Assembly: GCA_021234535.1 (NCBI GenBank)
Contig: CM037838.1
Span: forward strand, 21,769,009 to 21,833,008
Reading direction: 5' to 3'
DNA: 64,000 nucleotides
From: Stichopus chloronotus
Lineage: Eukaryota; Echinodermata; Holothuroidea; Aspidochirotida; Stichopodidae
In this document: piece after piece, positions 32,001-43,910 of the stretch
Position numbering within the stretch: the stretch's first letter is position 1
Layout of the letters: each line of letters begins with the position of its first letter
Notes under the pieces: model-generated
What the model was told of the DNA's origin: nothing
What the model saw: only the letters and a program-made list of their open reading frames with translations
Database searches by the model: none
Made by a program: the position numbers and the translations under genes

Positions 32001-35000
32001 CTGCTGCTTCTTCATTCTAAGACGGTTATTCATAAAAATAAAAGAGTAAAAACAAGCCATCATTTCGATGGGTGACGTCACTGTTATGACGAAAGAGAAA
32101 CAATCTCTCTCCGCTCTTTTCTTTGTTAATATACATATTTAAGCCATTTATCAAATAGAATGAAACATTAATCGAGAATATGTGGGGAATTACTAAGAAT
32201 AACCAAAACGTCGACGCAATTTTACACGTTTTTTTTTTTTATTCTGAGTAGATAACAAATCTAACAATAATTCATATACGTAGGGTGACGTTGTTACTGG
32301 CTGTCATTTTTTGTAGGATGTAGAGGCACGAGAGGGTTGGGGCCAGAAAAAAGATTGGTGCTGTATTATGAGAGTTCCTTCCCTTATTGCTCATCATATC
32401 AACAGGGCTAGGCCCGTAGTCAGTTCAGCGTCCTAGGTGGGGCCAACATAGACATAGAGGGGGTGACCCACCGGTACGTGTGACATAATGTTGATCAATT
32501 CTTTACCTCAAAAAATTCTAAGGGGTGGGTTTTTTTTTTTCTACCGGCCACTTGACTACCGGTCTACAAGAGGGATAAGTTGCAAGTAATTACAATTGCA
32601 CTGCACCTAATGGTCCTTTTGCCCTCTACATGTTGTACAAATCCAAATATGATCTCATTTTGTCATGTCCCTCCTGCCTTTTGGCTCATATTTTACTCAT
32701 TAAAGGCTTTCAAATGGACGTGGTCTGAGCACAGTGCTTGACCAATGTTTGAAGGGCAGTGGTTACCTTTCGAAAATAAGTTTGTGAATGTTTCTAAATC
32801 TTGGAGACAAGTAACGATGACAATATATTTAGTAGCCTCTACATGTTAACCGTAATCGGTGTTAAAATAACTATCCAGTGGTGTGATAAGTTTAGCAATT
32901 ACTGTTGCAATGCACTTGGGTTTATTCTTAGTCATACGTAATTAGCTCTTACGTCATGAGTACTGTTTCTCCTTTTGTTCTTTTTCGTTGATTTGCACGG
33001 CTTCGTGTGACTCTTTTGCCTTCGTCTCATTTGGTGGTCTTTCATCACGTGTTTCGTCACGGGGTGGCGTTTTCTGGGTTGATAAGGGGCGTCGAGGATC
33101 CCTTTTATTATCAGCTCTCTTTCTCTTCGTATTTCATCCAAAGCGAGTTGCTCCTCTCGTCTAGCTAACTCTTGCTATAACAAAAAAGAAAAAAATAATA
33201 ATAATGATAATAATAAGAGAATGTCGTATGGTCGCTAATATTTAGTAGTTTTACTCCCGGCCAGTGGCGTCTTGCCCATTGGGGCCGGGAAGGGGGGGGG
33301 GGGGGTGACGAGAGTGTAATGAAATTGGAAAATGCATTTGAAAGTCCTTCACCTGTCAAGTTAATATGACAAGTTAACGTTTTCGTTCAATGGATTTAGG
33401 TATATTTACAGCAGGGGATTTTTTTTTTTCATAATTTGATGGTTAGCATTTGAAAAATTGAGAGGAAAAAAACTTGTTTTAATACAGTCACAGTATATAC
33501 CATGGTTACAATTTACCTGGAAAATACTCACTAGTTATGGCACATATTTTACCTTCGTTCACTCTACTTCCCTCATTTCTACCCATTCCAAACCCCCACT
33601 TTTTCCATCACCCAGTCACAATGGGGTGGGCAAAGGGTGGGGGTAAATTGCCTCTACCTACGCAGGTAATTGGGCAAATGGCCAGTGGAGGAAATTTTCA
33701 TAAACGGGGGTGAATGGTGAAACTATTTTGCATACTGGATCAACGTATACTGCGGTACACTTACACACATACACCAAATATGAGATCTCTCCGAGCCTCC
33801 CTGCCGTGTTCGAAAGGCAGGTCTCACACCAACCCCATATATGACACATATACATCTATATACACATCAGCATGACCTTGAAAAGTAATACTGAGGGGAT
33901 TGAGACACACGAATGTAGGAAAAGAGATCAACACAGGCATTTGTTTTACGTCATTAAAAGCAAAGCGTCCTGGGGGGTCAGACCACAAACAAATGGATAA
34001 AGTTGGGTAACAAAGGTTTGTGGATAACAAACAAACCTTCACGGTGTAGCTAATTGATGTATTTAAGCAGATGGAGTTACTATCGGTTAAGGGAAAGATA
34101 AGAAGAAAAGAGAGAAAGAAAGATATAAGGAAAGGACTTATACTGATCAACCACATATGGAACTAAGTGGATCATTGCAAATATGAAAAAACAAACAAAC
34201 AAAAGACATGGCAAGGCAAGAAAAGAGATATAAAACGAGGAATATCTGCCCCTGTGGACATTGGACAGCAATTTGATTGGTGAAGGCGGTATGAGCGACG
34301 CCTCATTTGAATACCAACCATTGCCTAAAGCGTGTTATTGGTAATCAAAGATGCGAGGGGAAGGTAAATATGTAAATGATTCGAAACCGTTTATTTGACC
34401 TGTACTTAGGATAGGAAGAAGCTTCTCCATTAAGCCGCTTTTACTTTTTGAACTGAACTACAAATATTTATATTATCCTGATTGTAGTAAAATGCACCAA
34501 TTTGTTGAAGAATATAGGCAATTAGAAAACAAAAATGCAGAAATTTCTTAGTAAAAATTCCAAATAGATATCGATGACGCCTATTCGATGTCAATAACAA
34601 GTGATAACTTTGAAGACTTTTTTTTTTAACTTGTGAGTCTGTTGCTGATAAAAGTATAATTAATGTCCTGTTCTATGACTGTGGTGTATTATAGTGATGG
34701 CGTTATCGCGTACGGTACTATTTTCAGTACCCGTTGATGCCTGTGTACCACTTCGGCATGTATTTTATTCTATCAGAACATCTAACAGGTACACACAAAA
34801 GTCCTCATGCACAATAAGACAAGCGTATAACATTACGAAAGCGAATTTCATTTAGTAAGTATCTATTCTTTAGCAAATAGTATCATTTTGTTAGTAATGA
34901 AACTAAAGTAACAACACTTTAATACGGGAGACAGGTACATAGTAATCGCGCTATTACGATGACAGGGACATAGTGCAATGACCGCGAAGATGGATGCTGA

Positions 35001-35818
35001 CTTGTGATCATGACGACGATGGTGGTGATTACCATGATGATGATGATGGTAATGATGATGGTGACGATGATAATGATGTTGATGTTTAAAGTTATGATGA
35101 CTATGATGATGATGATGATAGTTAAGTTAATGGTAATGACGATGATAATGATGGTGCACTGCAGTTGATTATGCTAAAGATGACGATGACGACAATAATG
35201 ATGATGTTGATGATTATAATCATGATGACGATAATGATGATCATTGTGAAGATGATGATAATGATGATGATGATGATGATGATGATAATGATAATGGTAA
35301 TGATGATGGCGAAGATGACGATGATGTAGTCAATTATGATGATGCTGTGGACAATGATGATAGTGATAATGTTGATGATATTTAATTATGGTGACGATGA
35401 CGGTAATAATGTTAATGGTGGTGACGATGATGATAAAAGATGATGATGGTAGATGCCGATAGTGATTGTAATGAATGCAATGATTTCTTATTTATTTAGT
35501 CTATCTAGAGTAGTTTCATTTTCTTTTCTTCACTATCTTATCCAACGGACACTATGACGTCAGGATCGAAAAACAAAACACGTGGATTTCGAAAAAGGAA
35601 TAACACTTATACCCTACTCCTTCAACTGATATCTTTATTTTGTCACAATATATTTTCGGAGAAAAAAAAGAGAGAAGGCTGTTTCAACATACCTCGTATT
35701 CCTCTTTAACCTTTAGAGCTAATCTATCCATGAACCTTTCGTTGGTTAATTTAACCTCGTCAGTGCCCATCAAACGACGGATTCGTTGTTTACACGGAGT
35801 CCAGATACTCATCTCAAA
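28855..35818 (-). CDS. unrecognised coiled-coil/basic protein gene, four visible exons
   Basis: Join on the - strand of 35693-35818, 32953-33174, 30467-30640 and 28855-29070. Each is bounded by GT/AG signals, each is a multiple of three (126, 222, 174, 216 nt) and every junction is phase 0, so they splice into one frame of 245 residues ending in TAG at 28855-28857. Order of features: Lys/Arg-rich start (MSIWTPCKQRIRRLMG), charged helical segment likely to form a coiled coil (LALKVKEEYEQELARREEQL, continuing through IRRERELIIKG), basic segment, Ser/Thr/Phe-rich segment, then a very basic run (GKRRKRRKRS) and an acidic end. No signal peptide or membrane segment is seen. The Met in exon 1 has a fair Kozak context (gagATGa) but also an acceptor six bases upstream, so exons before 35818 may exist. 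I recognise no family; the basic runs suggest a nuclear or nucleic-acid- or microtubule-binding protein, which is inference. Confidence 0.5.
30467..30640 (-). CDS. unrecognised gene, internal exon 3
   Basis: 58 codons, phase 0 on both sides. The donor is near-consensus (ccaag|gtaagg, 30467/30466) and the acceptor is tctcggttag (30641-30650). Protein: KQRPEVQDGNLRGLAS, then SSSTFGDVFQRLTSQWTLRP. The + strand frame across the same bases looks far less protein-like. Confidence 0.5.
32953..33174 (-). CDS. unrecognised gene, internal exon 2 (coiled coil, basic)
   Basis: 74 codons, phase 0. The acceptor has a T-rich tract and ttgttatag; the donor is gac|gtaaga at 32953/32952. It starts QELARREEQLALDEIRRERE, continuing the helix of exon 1, then PYQPRKRHPV and a Lys/Arg-rich end. 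If the donor is not used the frame stops four codons later, an alternative C-terminus. Confidence 0.5.
33175..35692. other. intron of unrecognised gene with GAT repeat
   Basis: Between two - strand exons. Contains poly-G (33292-33306), the (GAT)n tract at 35011-35480 and otherwise nothing recognisable. Confidence 0.4.
35011..35480. repeat. long imperfect (GAT)n microsatellite
   Basis: About 470 bp of gatgat with aat, gac and ggt interruptions on the + strand. Longest perfect runs are near 35260-35285. Confidence 0.85.
35693..35818 (-). CDS. unrecognised gene, exon 1 seen
   Basis: 42 codons, phase 0. The acceptor is T-rich with gcgtttag (35819-35826) and the donor gag|gtatgt at 35693/35692. 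It encodes FEMSIWTPCKQRIRRLMG, then DEVKLTNERFMDRLALKVKE, ending EEYE. Either an internal exon or a first coding exon starting at the Met at 35810-35812. Confidence 0.5.
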
Positions 35819-38674
35819 CTAAACGCAAAAAAAAAATCAAATGTATAAGGAAAATTAGGTGTAGCGTTTCCCTTCCGCAGCCAAAATTTAAAATGGTGGA
35901 AGGTAACGATTCAACTTTGGAACAAAATCACATGAAAGAATATGGAACCAATGCGTGAAAGTCGCCTTAAACTTCTCTCTTTTACAGAAGGTTCCTAGCT
36001 GGTGCCATTTACACGATGGGTGCGAAATCAAACTTTCTGGTACTGTTTGCTGTATGATCTTGACCGCTTACGATAAAGGTGAATAAAATGTCACTGTGTA
36101 TACTTTACACCCTGTAACTGAATAAGCATCTATGTGTTTTACAAATTTTATACTGACCAGACCAGGATTATATCGGAAACGTAAAACCAGTGGTCATTGT
36201 CCGTGGTTTAATTTACCCGGACTGGTATATCAACATCCTTTGTTCTAAGATAAGAACGACTTTATTGTTGTCATTGTTTCCATGACAGCCGACCGGGGTG
36301 ATGGGTTTGACCGTGTCGAGTTGTATAGGAGCAGTGGTTTTATTTTCGTTGATAAAAATTAAGGTCACTGGTCTTCGTTGTCCAGGGGACTTTGTCACCA
36401 AAAGTAGGGAATTGGTGTTTGAAACATTTAGCCTACAGTCCAAAATGGCTGTGTCGATTTTAAATATGCGTTAAATCAGTTTCTGGTCATCAGGTTGGAT
36501 GAAATGTTGACATGTGTCACGGCTGATTTCGGTATCTACCAGTTTCGCGTAGGGATGACAATTTCCTGTGATTTCATTGGTAAACCTTTGCAGGTTACTT
36601 ATTGGAAGATACTATCATGGCCTCACAAATGCCAGTGTCAAGTTTATGAGATTCACCTTCAATACTTCCTTTTCTGATTCCACTTATTTCCATGTCTTAT
36701 GTATTTTTATAGTCTATGTATTTTATAAAGCTTGATTTTGAATTCTGGATACCTCTTTTATACAGTTAACGTCTCCAAGTTCCTGCTCTTTAAAGGGGAG
36801 CTCCTTGAGTTGCTTGTTCTGTATTTCATCCCTGGTTCTATACACTGTAGCCACGCCTCTCCTTGGTGTTTGCTGTTTCAATGATTAACGTGGAATTGGA
36901 TGGCTTACATCGTAGTCTATCTCTAGTTTCTTTATACATGTTGCCATTGCTTTAAGGTATACCATTCTTTGATCATGCTATGTTTCCGTTGCTTCTATTT
37001 TTCTATAATCACAGTCTCTATCATCACCCGGCGAATTGTAATTGATGCTGAATATTCCTTTATTTTGTGCTCAGACTTAACATTGCAATGAAATGTAGTG
37101 GGGACGGAATAAGATAATTTATCCTATACATAGGAGTTATTAGAGTATATACAGCGATGGATTGTCAGCCTGTGAGAGTGTTGGATACAACTTTGTAAGG
37201 GAGGTTATGCACAGGGATTTTGGTTTGATTTGACTACTAAAACATTTAATCACAAGATACATAGTTCAAACATATATCCTTGAGAGTGTACGAAAACATA
37301 TGGCTCTGCAAACTGGTAGAAATGATTGATCTTCAAGTTTAGGTCAATCTGACTGAAGATTACCAGGAATATCACTTTGCAGTGAGAGGATAGTGTGTGT
37401 GCGTGTGTGGGAGGGGAAACATTCGGGTGGGGTGAGAAGAGGGACAAGGGAGGGGAGCTATGAAACGAGGCTGTCTCAGGTTCTACAACTGAACTAGTGC
37501 ATTGCCTCCTTCACAGGTGACCCGGCCCCCCATCTGTTGCTTAGAGGATGGTTGGAAACTTGACTATTGGTATATTCGAGTAACAGGGTAGGTTTGCAGC
37601 TTGAAGAACACAGGCAATCGACTGTTCTTGTGTAGGTATGCTATTATCAGCTTTTCAAAGTTAACAAAAGAATAAAGTGCAGTTTGCCGCTTTCACAGTA
37701 TTGATTAGGCTATATGTTACAAAGTCTCGGTGTGTACGGAAGAACAAAGTAACAACTGTACATCAATTTAGTCACTAAATATCAATGATATGAAGGAACT
37801 GGTGGGAAGTTGGGGTGAACGGGTAAACAGCTTCCGGGGGGGGGGGGGGGGGAACTGTTTACTTGGGAGGGGGAGTGGACTGTTCGGGGACGAACTTCCA
37901 CGGGTGCAAAACAACCGGTTAACTCTGTACTACTAATATGCATATATATATATACTTACCAAATGACGCGTGTGTACGTGTCCATCCGGCCATGTGCAAC
38001 TGGCTCCCCTGTGATATCGTGCCCTCTTTATGAACATGGCGCCGCACCCTGACAGTAGTCTTATTGTGGATAGTGTGAAATGTCCTCTGTTCTGCCCTCC
38101 CTCCCTCCCCCCCCCCCCCCCCCTCGCTGCAGCCTATCGGTATAGTAATGTTCTTTTCTCATTTATGAGGGAATCATGACTGTTTCACAATTTCAATTAC
38201 TAGGTGTAGGAAATAAAATTTAACATTCCCTTTATAACTAAATACGAAGAGAACAAAAGTGTCAACCATATAGCACTGTAGTAGGTTAGAACTTTAATTA
38301 GTTGTCTATCACAGTCAAGACCATCCGTAAACGTTGCCACAAAAAATGTCCATCAGTCTAAATCAACGTGAATTCAGACGATTTGGCCGAAACCAGAGTT
38401 CTCTAATGAACAAGCCTAGAAACATAACTGTGTTCCAGAGAGAAATGCTATAGCGGAAAATTGAATCGATGTCTATGAATCATGAAATTTTGGAGAAAAT
38501 TGTGTCAAACAGTGTTTACGCCATCACTTCTAACACGATGTGATCACATAATAAACAACTTTGGTTGCCATTATCACTGTTTTCGGCAGTCATAATTTTA
38601 ACGTGAGCCCGAAGGTTCTTTGAAAAGAATGTTTGACAAACTACAAGAGGAAATGTTCCCTTGGACTAACCTTT
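35819..38674. other. no gene recognised; homopolymer tracts
   Basis: Possible upstream exons of the unrecognised - strand gene were looked for and not found with matching phase. It holds a long poly-G (37837-37853), a poly-C (38106-38122) and a short (TA)n at 37942-37952. Confidence 0.4.
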
Positions 38675-39770
38675 TATCATTCCAGCTTTCATCGTCCAGA
38701 GTGTCGATCTCCTACTATGAATTCATCCTCAAAATACTGAGGGGGGGGGGGGGGGGGGAACTGAAGGTATAATCACCCCTTCATTGTTGGCCCTGAAATG
38801 CCCCAAGAAGGTGAAACTAGAAGATGCATAATTCATAATGATTCTTTTATGAACTCAATCCAACTGATATTACATAGGTTGATTGTTTAAAACTTATGTA
38901 TTAAGAAATTGCGGACGCGAGATCCCGCGTATTTCGAAGCTGGTAACATGCAGCTTAGAACAACTCAGGAAGTGCGGTTTCCGGCCATTTGGGGAAGGGT
39001 GGGGGGAAGGTGGTGTAAGGTCAAAATTTTTTTAGTCCTGTTGGTACTTAGCCCACCCCCACAAAATATACATATATATGTATTTATATGTACATTTTTT
39101 TCGTTTCACCGTGCCTGCTTTGGTGGTGCTTGTGTATGTACTATGGTTGACAAAAGCACATTTCTAGATTTTTGAATGTAAACTTTCATATGTTGATATG
39201 ATGTGGCGTATAGCATACAATTGTCCATGCTGATTTTTTTTTAAATGGCCCTTTAGTTCTTGGTGAAAAAAAAAAGCCACAAAAATTAACATGGACACGA
39301 TGTGCTTATGTCTAGGGGGCTAGCGTACGTGAGATGCACTGTCCGAAATTTACGCCGCCCCTCCCCACTTTCATATTGTTTTCTTAGTCTATGAATCATG
39401 CATATATGACACACTGAAAAGAATGTCTGCTTACTTCTATAGGCGTACAATAGTTTAAGGAGTTTCTACAATTAACCAATTTACAATAACCCCAATCTTT
39501 TTCTTTTTTTCTTTTGTTTATACAAATTTCAACGCTAGAATTTCAATTTTAAAGGACATCAAAGAGTTTTTGATCATACTTTGATCAAACTTCAGCCGCC
39601 CGAGACAAGTGTAAATCTTTCTTGCAAGTTTTATCCATGAGACTGAGTAATCCTTCTTCTTAGCACTACATCTCGAGTTATGAACGAAATGGTGTTAGGT
39701 TTGAGATGCCGTGGCTGCAATGTTCCTTCACTAGATTATCCTTCCCCCGTGGGGAAGTATTTCATAAGGA

Positions 39771-40031
39771 TTTTTTTTTTTGAGGTTGTTTCCTCTGTTT
39801 ATTGGTTTTCAACCAAATTTACATAATTATAGGTCGACAATACAAATCAAGTAAGTAAAGAAAGGAATAAGTTACAGTTCAATTGCAATGTTACTATTTA
39901 CAATCTTAACGAACGAATTACCTTTTATCCATGTATCAAGAAATTTAGACAAAGAAGTCGATTAAAATCTACCTGTACCAGAAACCTTATTTCTTTAACA
40001 ATGGATTGTTGTATCTGCTGTCCTGTTTTTT
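39771..40031 (-). mobile_element. LINE 3' fragment (L1/Tx1-like), copy 1a
   Basis: Poly-T at 39771-39781 is the poly(A) tail of a - strand element, followed inward by gaggttgtttcctctgttta (AATAAA signal on the element strand). Severely 5'-truncated at about 260 bp. The same fragment with the same truncation recurs at 46417 and 55331, so these three copies were amplified with their spacer. Confidence 0.75.
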
Positions 40032-40032
40032 G

Positions 40033-40214
40033 TTTTTTTTTGAGGTTGTTTCCTCTGTTTATTGGTTCTCAACCAAATTTACATAATTATACAATACAAA
40101 TCAAGTAAGTAAAGAAAGGAGTAAGTTAAAGTTCAATTACAATATCACTATTTACAATCTTAACGAAAGAATTACCTTTTATCCATGTATCCAGAAATTT
40201 AGACAAAGAAAGTC
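40033..40214 (-). mobile_element. LINE 3' fragment, copy 1b, followed by triplicated target
   Basis: A second poly(A)-tailed 3' end of the same LINE, head-to-tail with copy 1a and truncated after about 180 bp. It is followed at 40215-40258 by three versions of the target sequence (atccatatggaa, atccatggaa, tccatatggaa). Confidence 0.72.
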
Positions 40215-40336
40215 TATTATCCATATGGAATATGTAATCCATGGAATCCATATGGAATATTTCCTTACGGGGACATAGGGAAGACAGAATACAAAGAATA
40301 GTACTATTCCTACAGAGAAGAAAACTGAAAAAGAAA

Positions 40337-40456
40337 AAGCCTACGACACCCAGTATTCCCAGGCGGTCACCCATCCAAGTACTGACTGGGCTCGACGTTG
40401 CTTGACTTCGGTGATCGGACGAGAACCGGTATATTCAACGTGATATGGTCGTAGGC
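40337..40456 (-). rRNA. 5S rRNA gene 1
   Basis: 120 nt. Starts GCCTACGACC at 40456 and ends GGTGTCGTAGGC plus TT; the ends pair to form helix I. The internal control region is intact (AAGTCAAGCAACGTCGAG; AGTACTTGGATGGGTGACCG). It runs straight into TTTTT (a Pol III terminator) on the - strand. Nucleotide 24 is U. Confidence 0.95.
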
Positions 40457-41871
40457 ATTCACTTGAGAAAAAATAAGCTACTTATTGTGTTCACCGTGAC
40501 CTCAATTATTGTGGGATTAAAACATTAAATTAATATTTTGTTATTGTGTTATAAGTTTGGTACGTGTTAAAACGAGTAACATTTAGGAGTAAAATGATTA
40601 TGTCTGCTACCGGTGTGGTTGCTTTGTGTAAGCCAATGGCAGTATGTAGCAAATGCACAGGCGCAGTATATACAAGGCAGTGCATTGTCCTATTTTTTAG
40701 CCGGCATCCTCGTAATCTTTCATCCTTCCAGCTTTCATCCTCCAGAGTATCGATCTAGTAATGAACTCATTTCCAAAATACTTGAGGTGGGGGGGGGGGG
40801 GGGTGAAGGTATCATCACCCTTTCATTGTTTGCCAAATGCTTCAAGAAGGTGAAATTTAAGAGGATGCATAATTCATTATAATTCTTTTATACACTCCGT
40901 CCATCTAACGATATTACATAGGTTGATTTTTTAAAAGTTTAGTATTGATTACAAAATTGCAAACACAAGATTCCTATTTCGAAGATGGGTACATGCAGCT
41001 TAGAACAACTCAGGAAGTGCCGTTTCCGGCCATCGAGGCGAGGGGGGGGGGGGGTGGACTTGTAAGGAAACTACTTTTCAGTCCTGCCGGTACTTAGCCC
41101 ACCCCCACAATGTTTCTTCGTTTCACCGTTCCCTCTTTGGTGGTGCTTGTGTGTGTACTATGGTTGGCAAAACAGCTTATTTCTAGATTTTTGAATGTAC
41201 TAAACTTTCATATGTTAACATATGATGTGGCCTATAGTATACAATTGTCCATGCTGATTTTTTTTAAATGGCTTTTTATTTCTTAGTAAAAAAAAACGCC
41301 ACAAAAATTAACATGGAAACGATATGTTTTTATCTAGGGGATAGGGTGAGATGCACAGTCCGAAATTTACCCCGCCCCTCCCCACATTCATATTGTTTTC
41401 TTAGTCATATGAATCATGCATATATTATAACACACTGAAAAGAATGTCTGCTTACTTCTAGGCCTACGATAGTTTAAGAGTTGCTACAGTTAAGCAATTT
41501 ACAACAACCCCAATCTTTTTTTTTCCTTTTTTTTTTATACAAATTTAAACACTATATATGAATTTCAATTTTAAAGGAAGCGTTTTGATTAACTTGCCGG
41601 TGTCACTGACATGATAAATTCTGGCCCAGACAAGTGTAAATCATTCTCGCAAGCTTGATCGCTGAGGGTAATCTTTCTTCATAGCATTACATCTCGAGTT
41701 TTGAACGAAATATGGTGTAATGATTGAGATGTCTGTAATGTTCCTTCACTAGACTATCCTTCCACCGTGAGGAAGTATTCTATATGGAATATTTCCTTAC
41801 GGGGACATAGGGAAGACAGTAGAATACAAACAAAAGTACTATTCCTACAGAGAAGAAAAATGAAAAAGAAA
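40457..41871. repeat. 5S spacer, type A
   Basis: 1.4-kb intergenic spacer: a 5S-proximal block of about 245 bp shared with type B (ending in the U4-like segment), then A-specific sequence with two poly-G tracts (40790, 41041), and the end block shared by all spacers (near tccgaaatttac and tacatctcgag). This unit lacks retroelement insertions, so it shows the empty target at 41773-41801. Confidence 0.8.
40621..40701 (+). ncRNA. U4 snRNA-like segment, head-to-head with 5S gene 1
   Basis: The 81-bp + strand segment resembles U4 snRNA in order: gctttg at the 5' end, tggcagtatgtagcaaatg (U4 has TGGCAGTATCGTAGCCAATG), caggcgcagtatat (U4 GAGGCGCGATTAT), then gcattg followed by a T-rich Sm-like site (tattttttag). 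The central part of U4 is missing, so it is a shortened U4-derived gene, a pseudogene or a different small RNA. The U4 sequence is recalled, not searched. It is conserved in both spacer types, and similarity between types ends just after the Sm-like site. Confidence 0.3.
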
Positions 41872-41991
41872 AAGCCCACGGCACCCAGTATTCCCAGGCG
41901 GTCACCCATCCAAGTACTGACGGGGCTCGACGTTGCTTGACTTCGGTGATCGGACGAGAACCGGTATGTTCAACGTGATATGGTCGTAGGC
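41872..41991 (-). rRNA. 5S rRNA gene 2 (variant)
   Basis: Differs from the consensus at 41877, 41881 and 41922 (+ strand). Two of these fall in the 3' strand of helix I and give one wobble and one A-C mismatch, so this copy may be a pseudogene or minor variant. Nucleotide 24 is C. TTTTT terminator present. Confidence 0.9.
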
Positions 41992-42170
41992 ATTCTTATA
42001 GTTACTTATAGTGTTCACGTGTTGAATTAACTCTCAATTATTGTGGGATTAGAACCGGAAAACTGTTTTGTTATTGTGTTGTAAGTTTAGTATGTGGTAA
42101 AACGAGTAACATTAAGGAGTAAAATGATTATGTCTGCCACCGCTTTAGTTGCTCTGCCACCGCTTTAGTT

Positions 42171-42255
42171 GCTTCGTGTAAGCCGATGGCAGTATATGTC
42201 GCAATGCACAGGCGCAGTATATACAAAGCAATGCATCAGTGGTCCTATTTTTAGC
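42171..42255 (+). ncRNA. U4 snRNA-like segment, 5S unit 2
   Basis: As at 40621, with small changes (gcttcgtgta start, two-base insertion in agtatatgtcgc, extra bases before the T-run). The most divergent of the seven, next to the most divergent 5S gene. Confidence 0.22.
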
Positions 42256-43312
42256 ATCCTCTTTCATCTTTCATCCTTCCACCTTCACCCCCAGCTGTAT
42301 CGATCTCCAGCTATGAACTCATCTTCAAAATACTTGGTTGGGGGGGGGGGGGCTGAATTTGGTATAATCACCCCTTTATTGTTTGCCAAATGCTCCAAGA
42401 AGGTGAAACTAGAATTAAGATGCATAATTCATCATAATTCTGTTATCAACTCAATCCATCTGATATTAGATAGGGTTGATTTTTCAAACTTATTCAGTGA
42501 TTACAAAATTGCAGACACCAGATCCCTATTTCGAAGCTGGGTACATGCAGCTTAGAACAACTAAGGAAGTGCCGTTTCCGGCCATCGGGGGGGGGGGGGG
42601 GGGACTTTTAGGGTAAAATTTTCAGTGCCGGTAGGCCACCCCCACAAATATCCGTGCCTACTTTGGTGGTGCTTGTGTGTGTGCTTACTATATGGTTGGC
42701 AAAACAGATTTCAAATTTTTGAATGCAAACTTAAATATGTTAACATGATGTGGCCTATAGCACACAATTGTCCATGCTGATTTTTTTGAATGGCTCTTTA
42801 GTTCATGGTAAAAAAAAGGAAACACCACAAAAATTAACATGGAAACGATGTGTTTATGTCTAGGAGCTAACGTACTTGAGATGCACCGTCCGAAATTTAC
42901 GCCGCCCCTCCCCACTTTCATATCGTTTTCTTAGTCTATGAATCATGCATATATAACACACGGAAAAGAATGTCTGCTTACGTTTAGGCCTACGATAGTT
43001 TAAGAGTTGCTGTAGTTACTCAATTTACAACAACCCCAATTTTTTTCATTTTTTATACAAATTTAAACACTATATATAAATTTCAATTTTAAAGAAAGCG
43101 TATTGATTAACTTGTCGGTGTCACTGACATAAATTCTGGTACAGACAAGTGTAAATCTTTTTTGCGAGCTTGATCGCTGAGAGTAATTATCTTCCTTCAT
43201 AGCACTACATCTCGAGTTATGAACGAAATAGTTTTAGGTTTGAAATGCCTGCAATGTTCCTTCACTAGATTACCCTTCCCAAGTAATCAAGTACTATATA
43301 AGGAATATTTCC

Positions 43313-43574
43313 TTTTTTTTGTGAAGGAAAAAGTTTATTTCCGTCCTCATGTTAAATACAAAAGTGTACATTTACTTAACTAAGAGTGTAAAATAAATAT
43401 AATATTTACAAGTATTTACAGCTTTTTTAATTTAACATAACGTTACCATTCCATCATTGAAATTTTCCGCTGCTTAGGTTACAATATCTTTTTAAGTGGA
43501 AGGAAGCACTCTTTGTTTCACCTATTTGCATGTATGAACATTCAAGACTTTGAAAAAGATACAAGGAATATTTA
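43313..43574 (-). mobile_element. poly(A)-tailed element X, copy 1
   Basis: Poly-T at 43313-43320 on the + strand, then the complement of an AATAAA signal about 18 bp inside. Flanked by a 17-19-bp direct repeat (about 43295-43312 and 43576-43594) reading atataaggaatatttcc. No coding frame; either a LINE 3' UTR or a retrocopied transcript. Confidence 0.65.
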
Positions 43575-43671
43575 GATATAAGGAATATTTCCTTACGGGG
43601 ACATAGCCAGGGAAGACAGTAGACAGTAGAATACAAACTAATGTACTATTCCTACAGAGAAGAAAAAGAAA

Positions 43672-43791
43672 AAGCCTACGACACCCAGTATTCCCAGGCG
43701 GTCACCCATCCAAGTACTGACTGGGCTCGACGTTGCTTGACTTCGGTGATCGGACGAGAACCGGTATATTCAACGTGATATGGTCGTAGGC
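43672..43791 (-). rRNA. 5S rRNA gene 3
   Basis: Identical to gene 1 across 120 nt by eye, with U at nucleotide 24. TTTTT terminator follows at the 3' end. Confidence 0.95.
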
Positions 43792-43910
43792 ATTCAATTG
43801 GGGGACTAAAGCATAAAACTAATAGTTTGTTATTGTGTTATAAGTTTGGTACGTGTTTAAACGAGTAACATTAAAGAGTTCTAATGATTAGGTCTGCTAC
43901 CACTTTAGTT

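Larger units (their letters stand above)
38675..40336 (-). repeat. left edge of 5S rDNA array: partial spacer
   Basis: From about 38675 the sequence aligns with the 5S spacers further right (spacer A middle part, then the shared end block with gtcctgttggtacttagccc). It carries two LINE 3' fragments just downstream of the first 5S gene. The array boundary inside non-array DNA is near 38670. Confidence 0.7.
41992..43671. repeat. 5S spacer, type A, with insertion
   Basis: Type A spacer slightly diverged from the previous one, with a local duplication of about 20 bp at 42135-42170 and poly-G at 42340 and 42585-42603. It carries poly(A)-tailed element X at 43313-43574. Confidence 0.78.

Noticed and set aside
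40126..40374. - strand frame running from 5S sequence into LINE sequence
   Set aside because: It reads through the antisense of rRNA and a LINE tail; a chance fusion, not a gene. The similar frame at 57660-58196 is rejected for the same reason.
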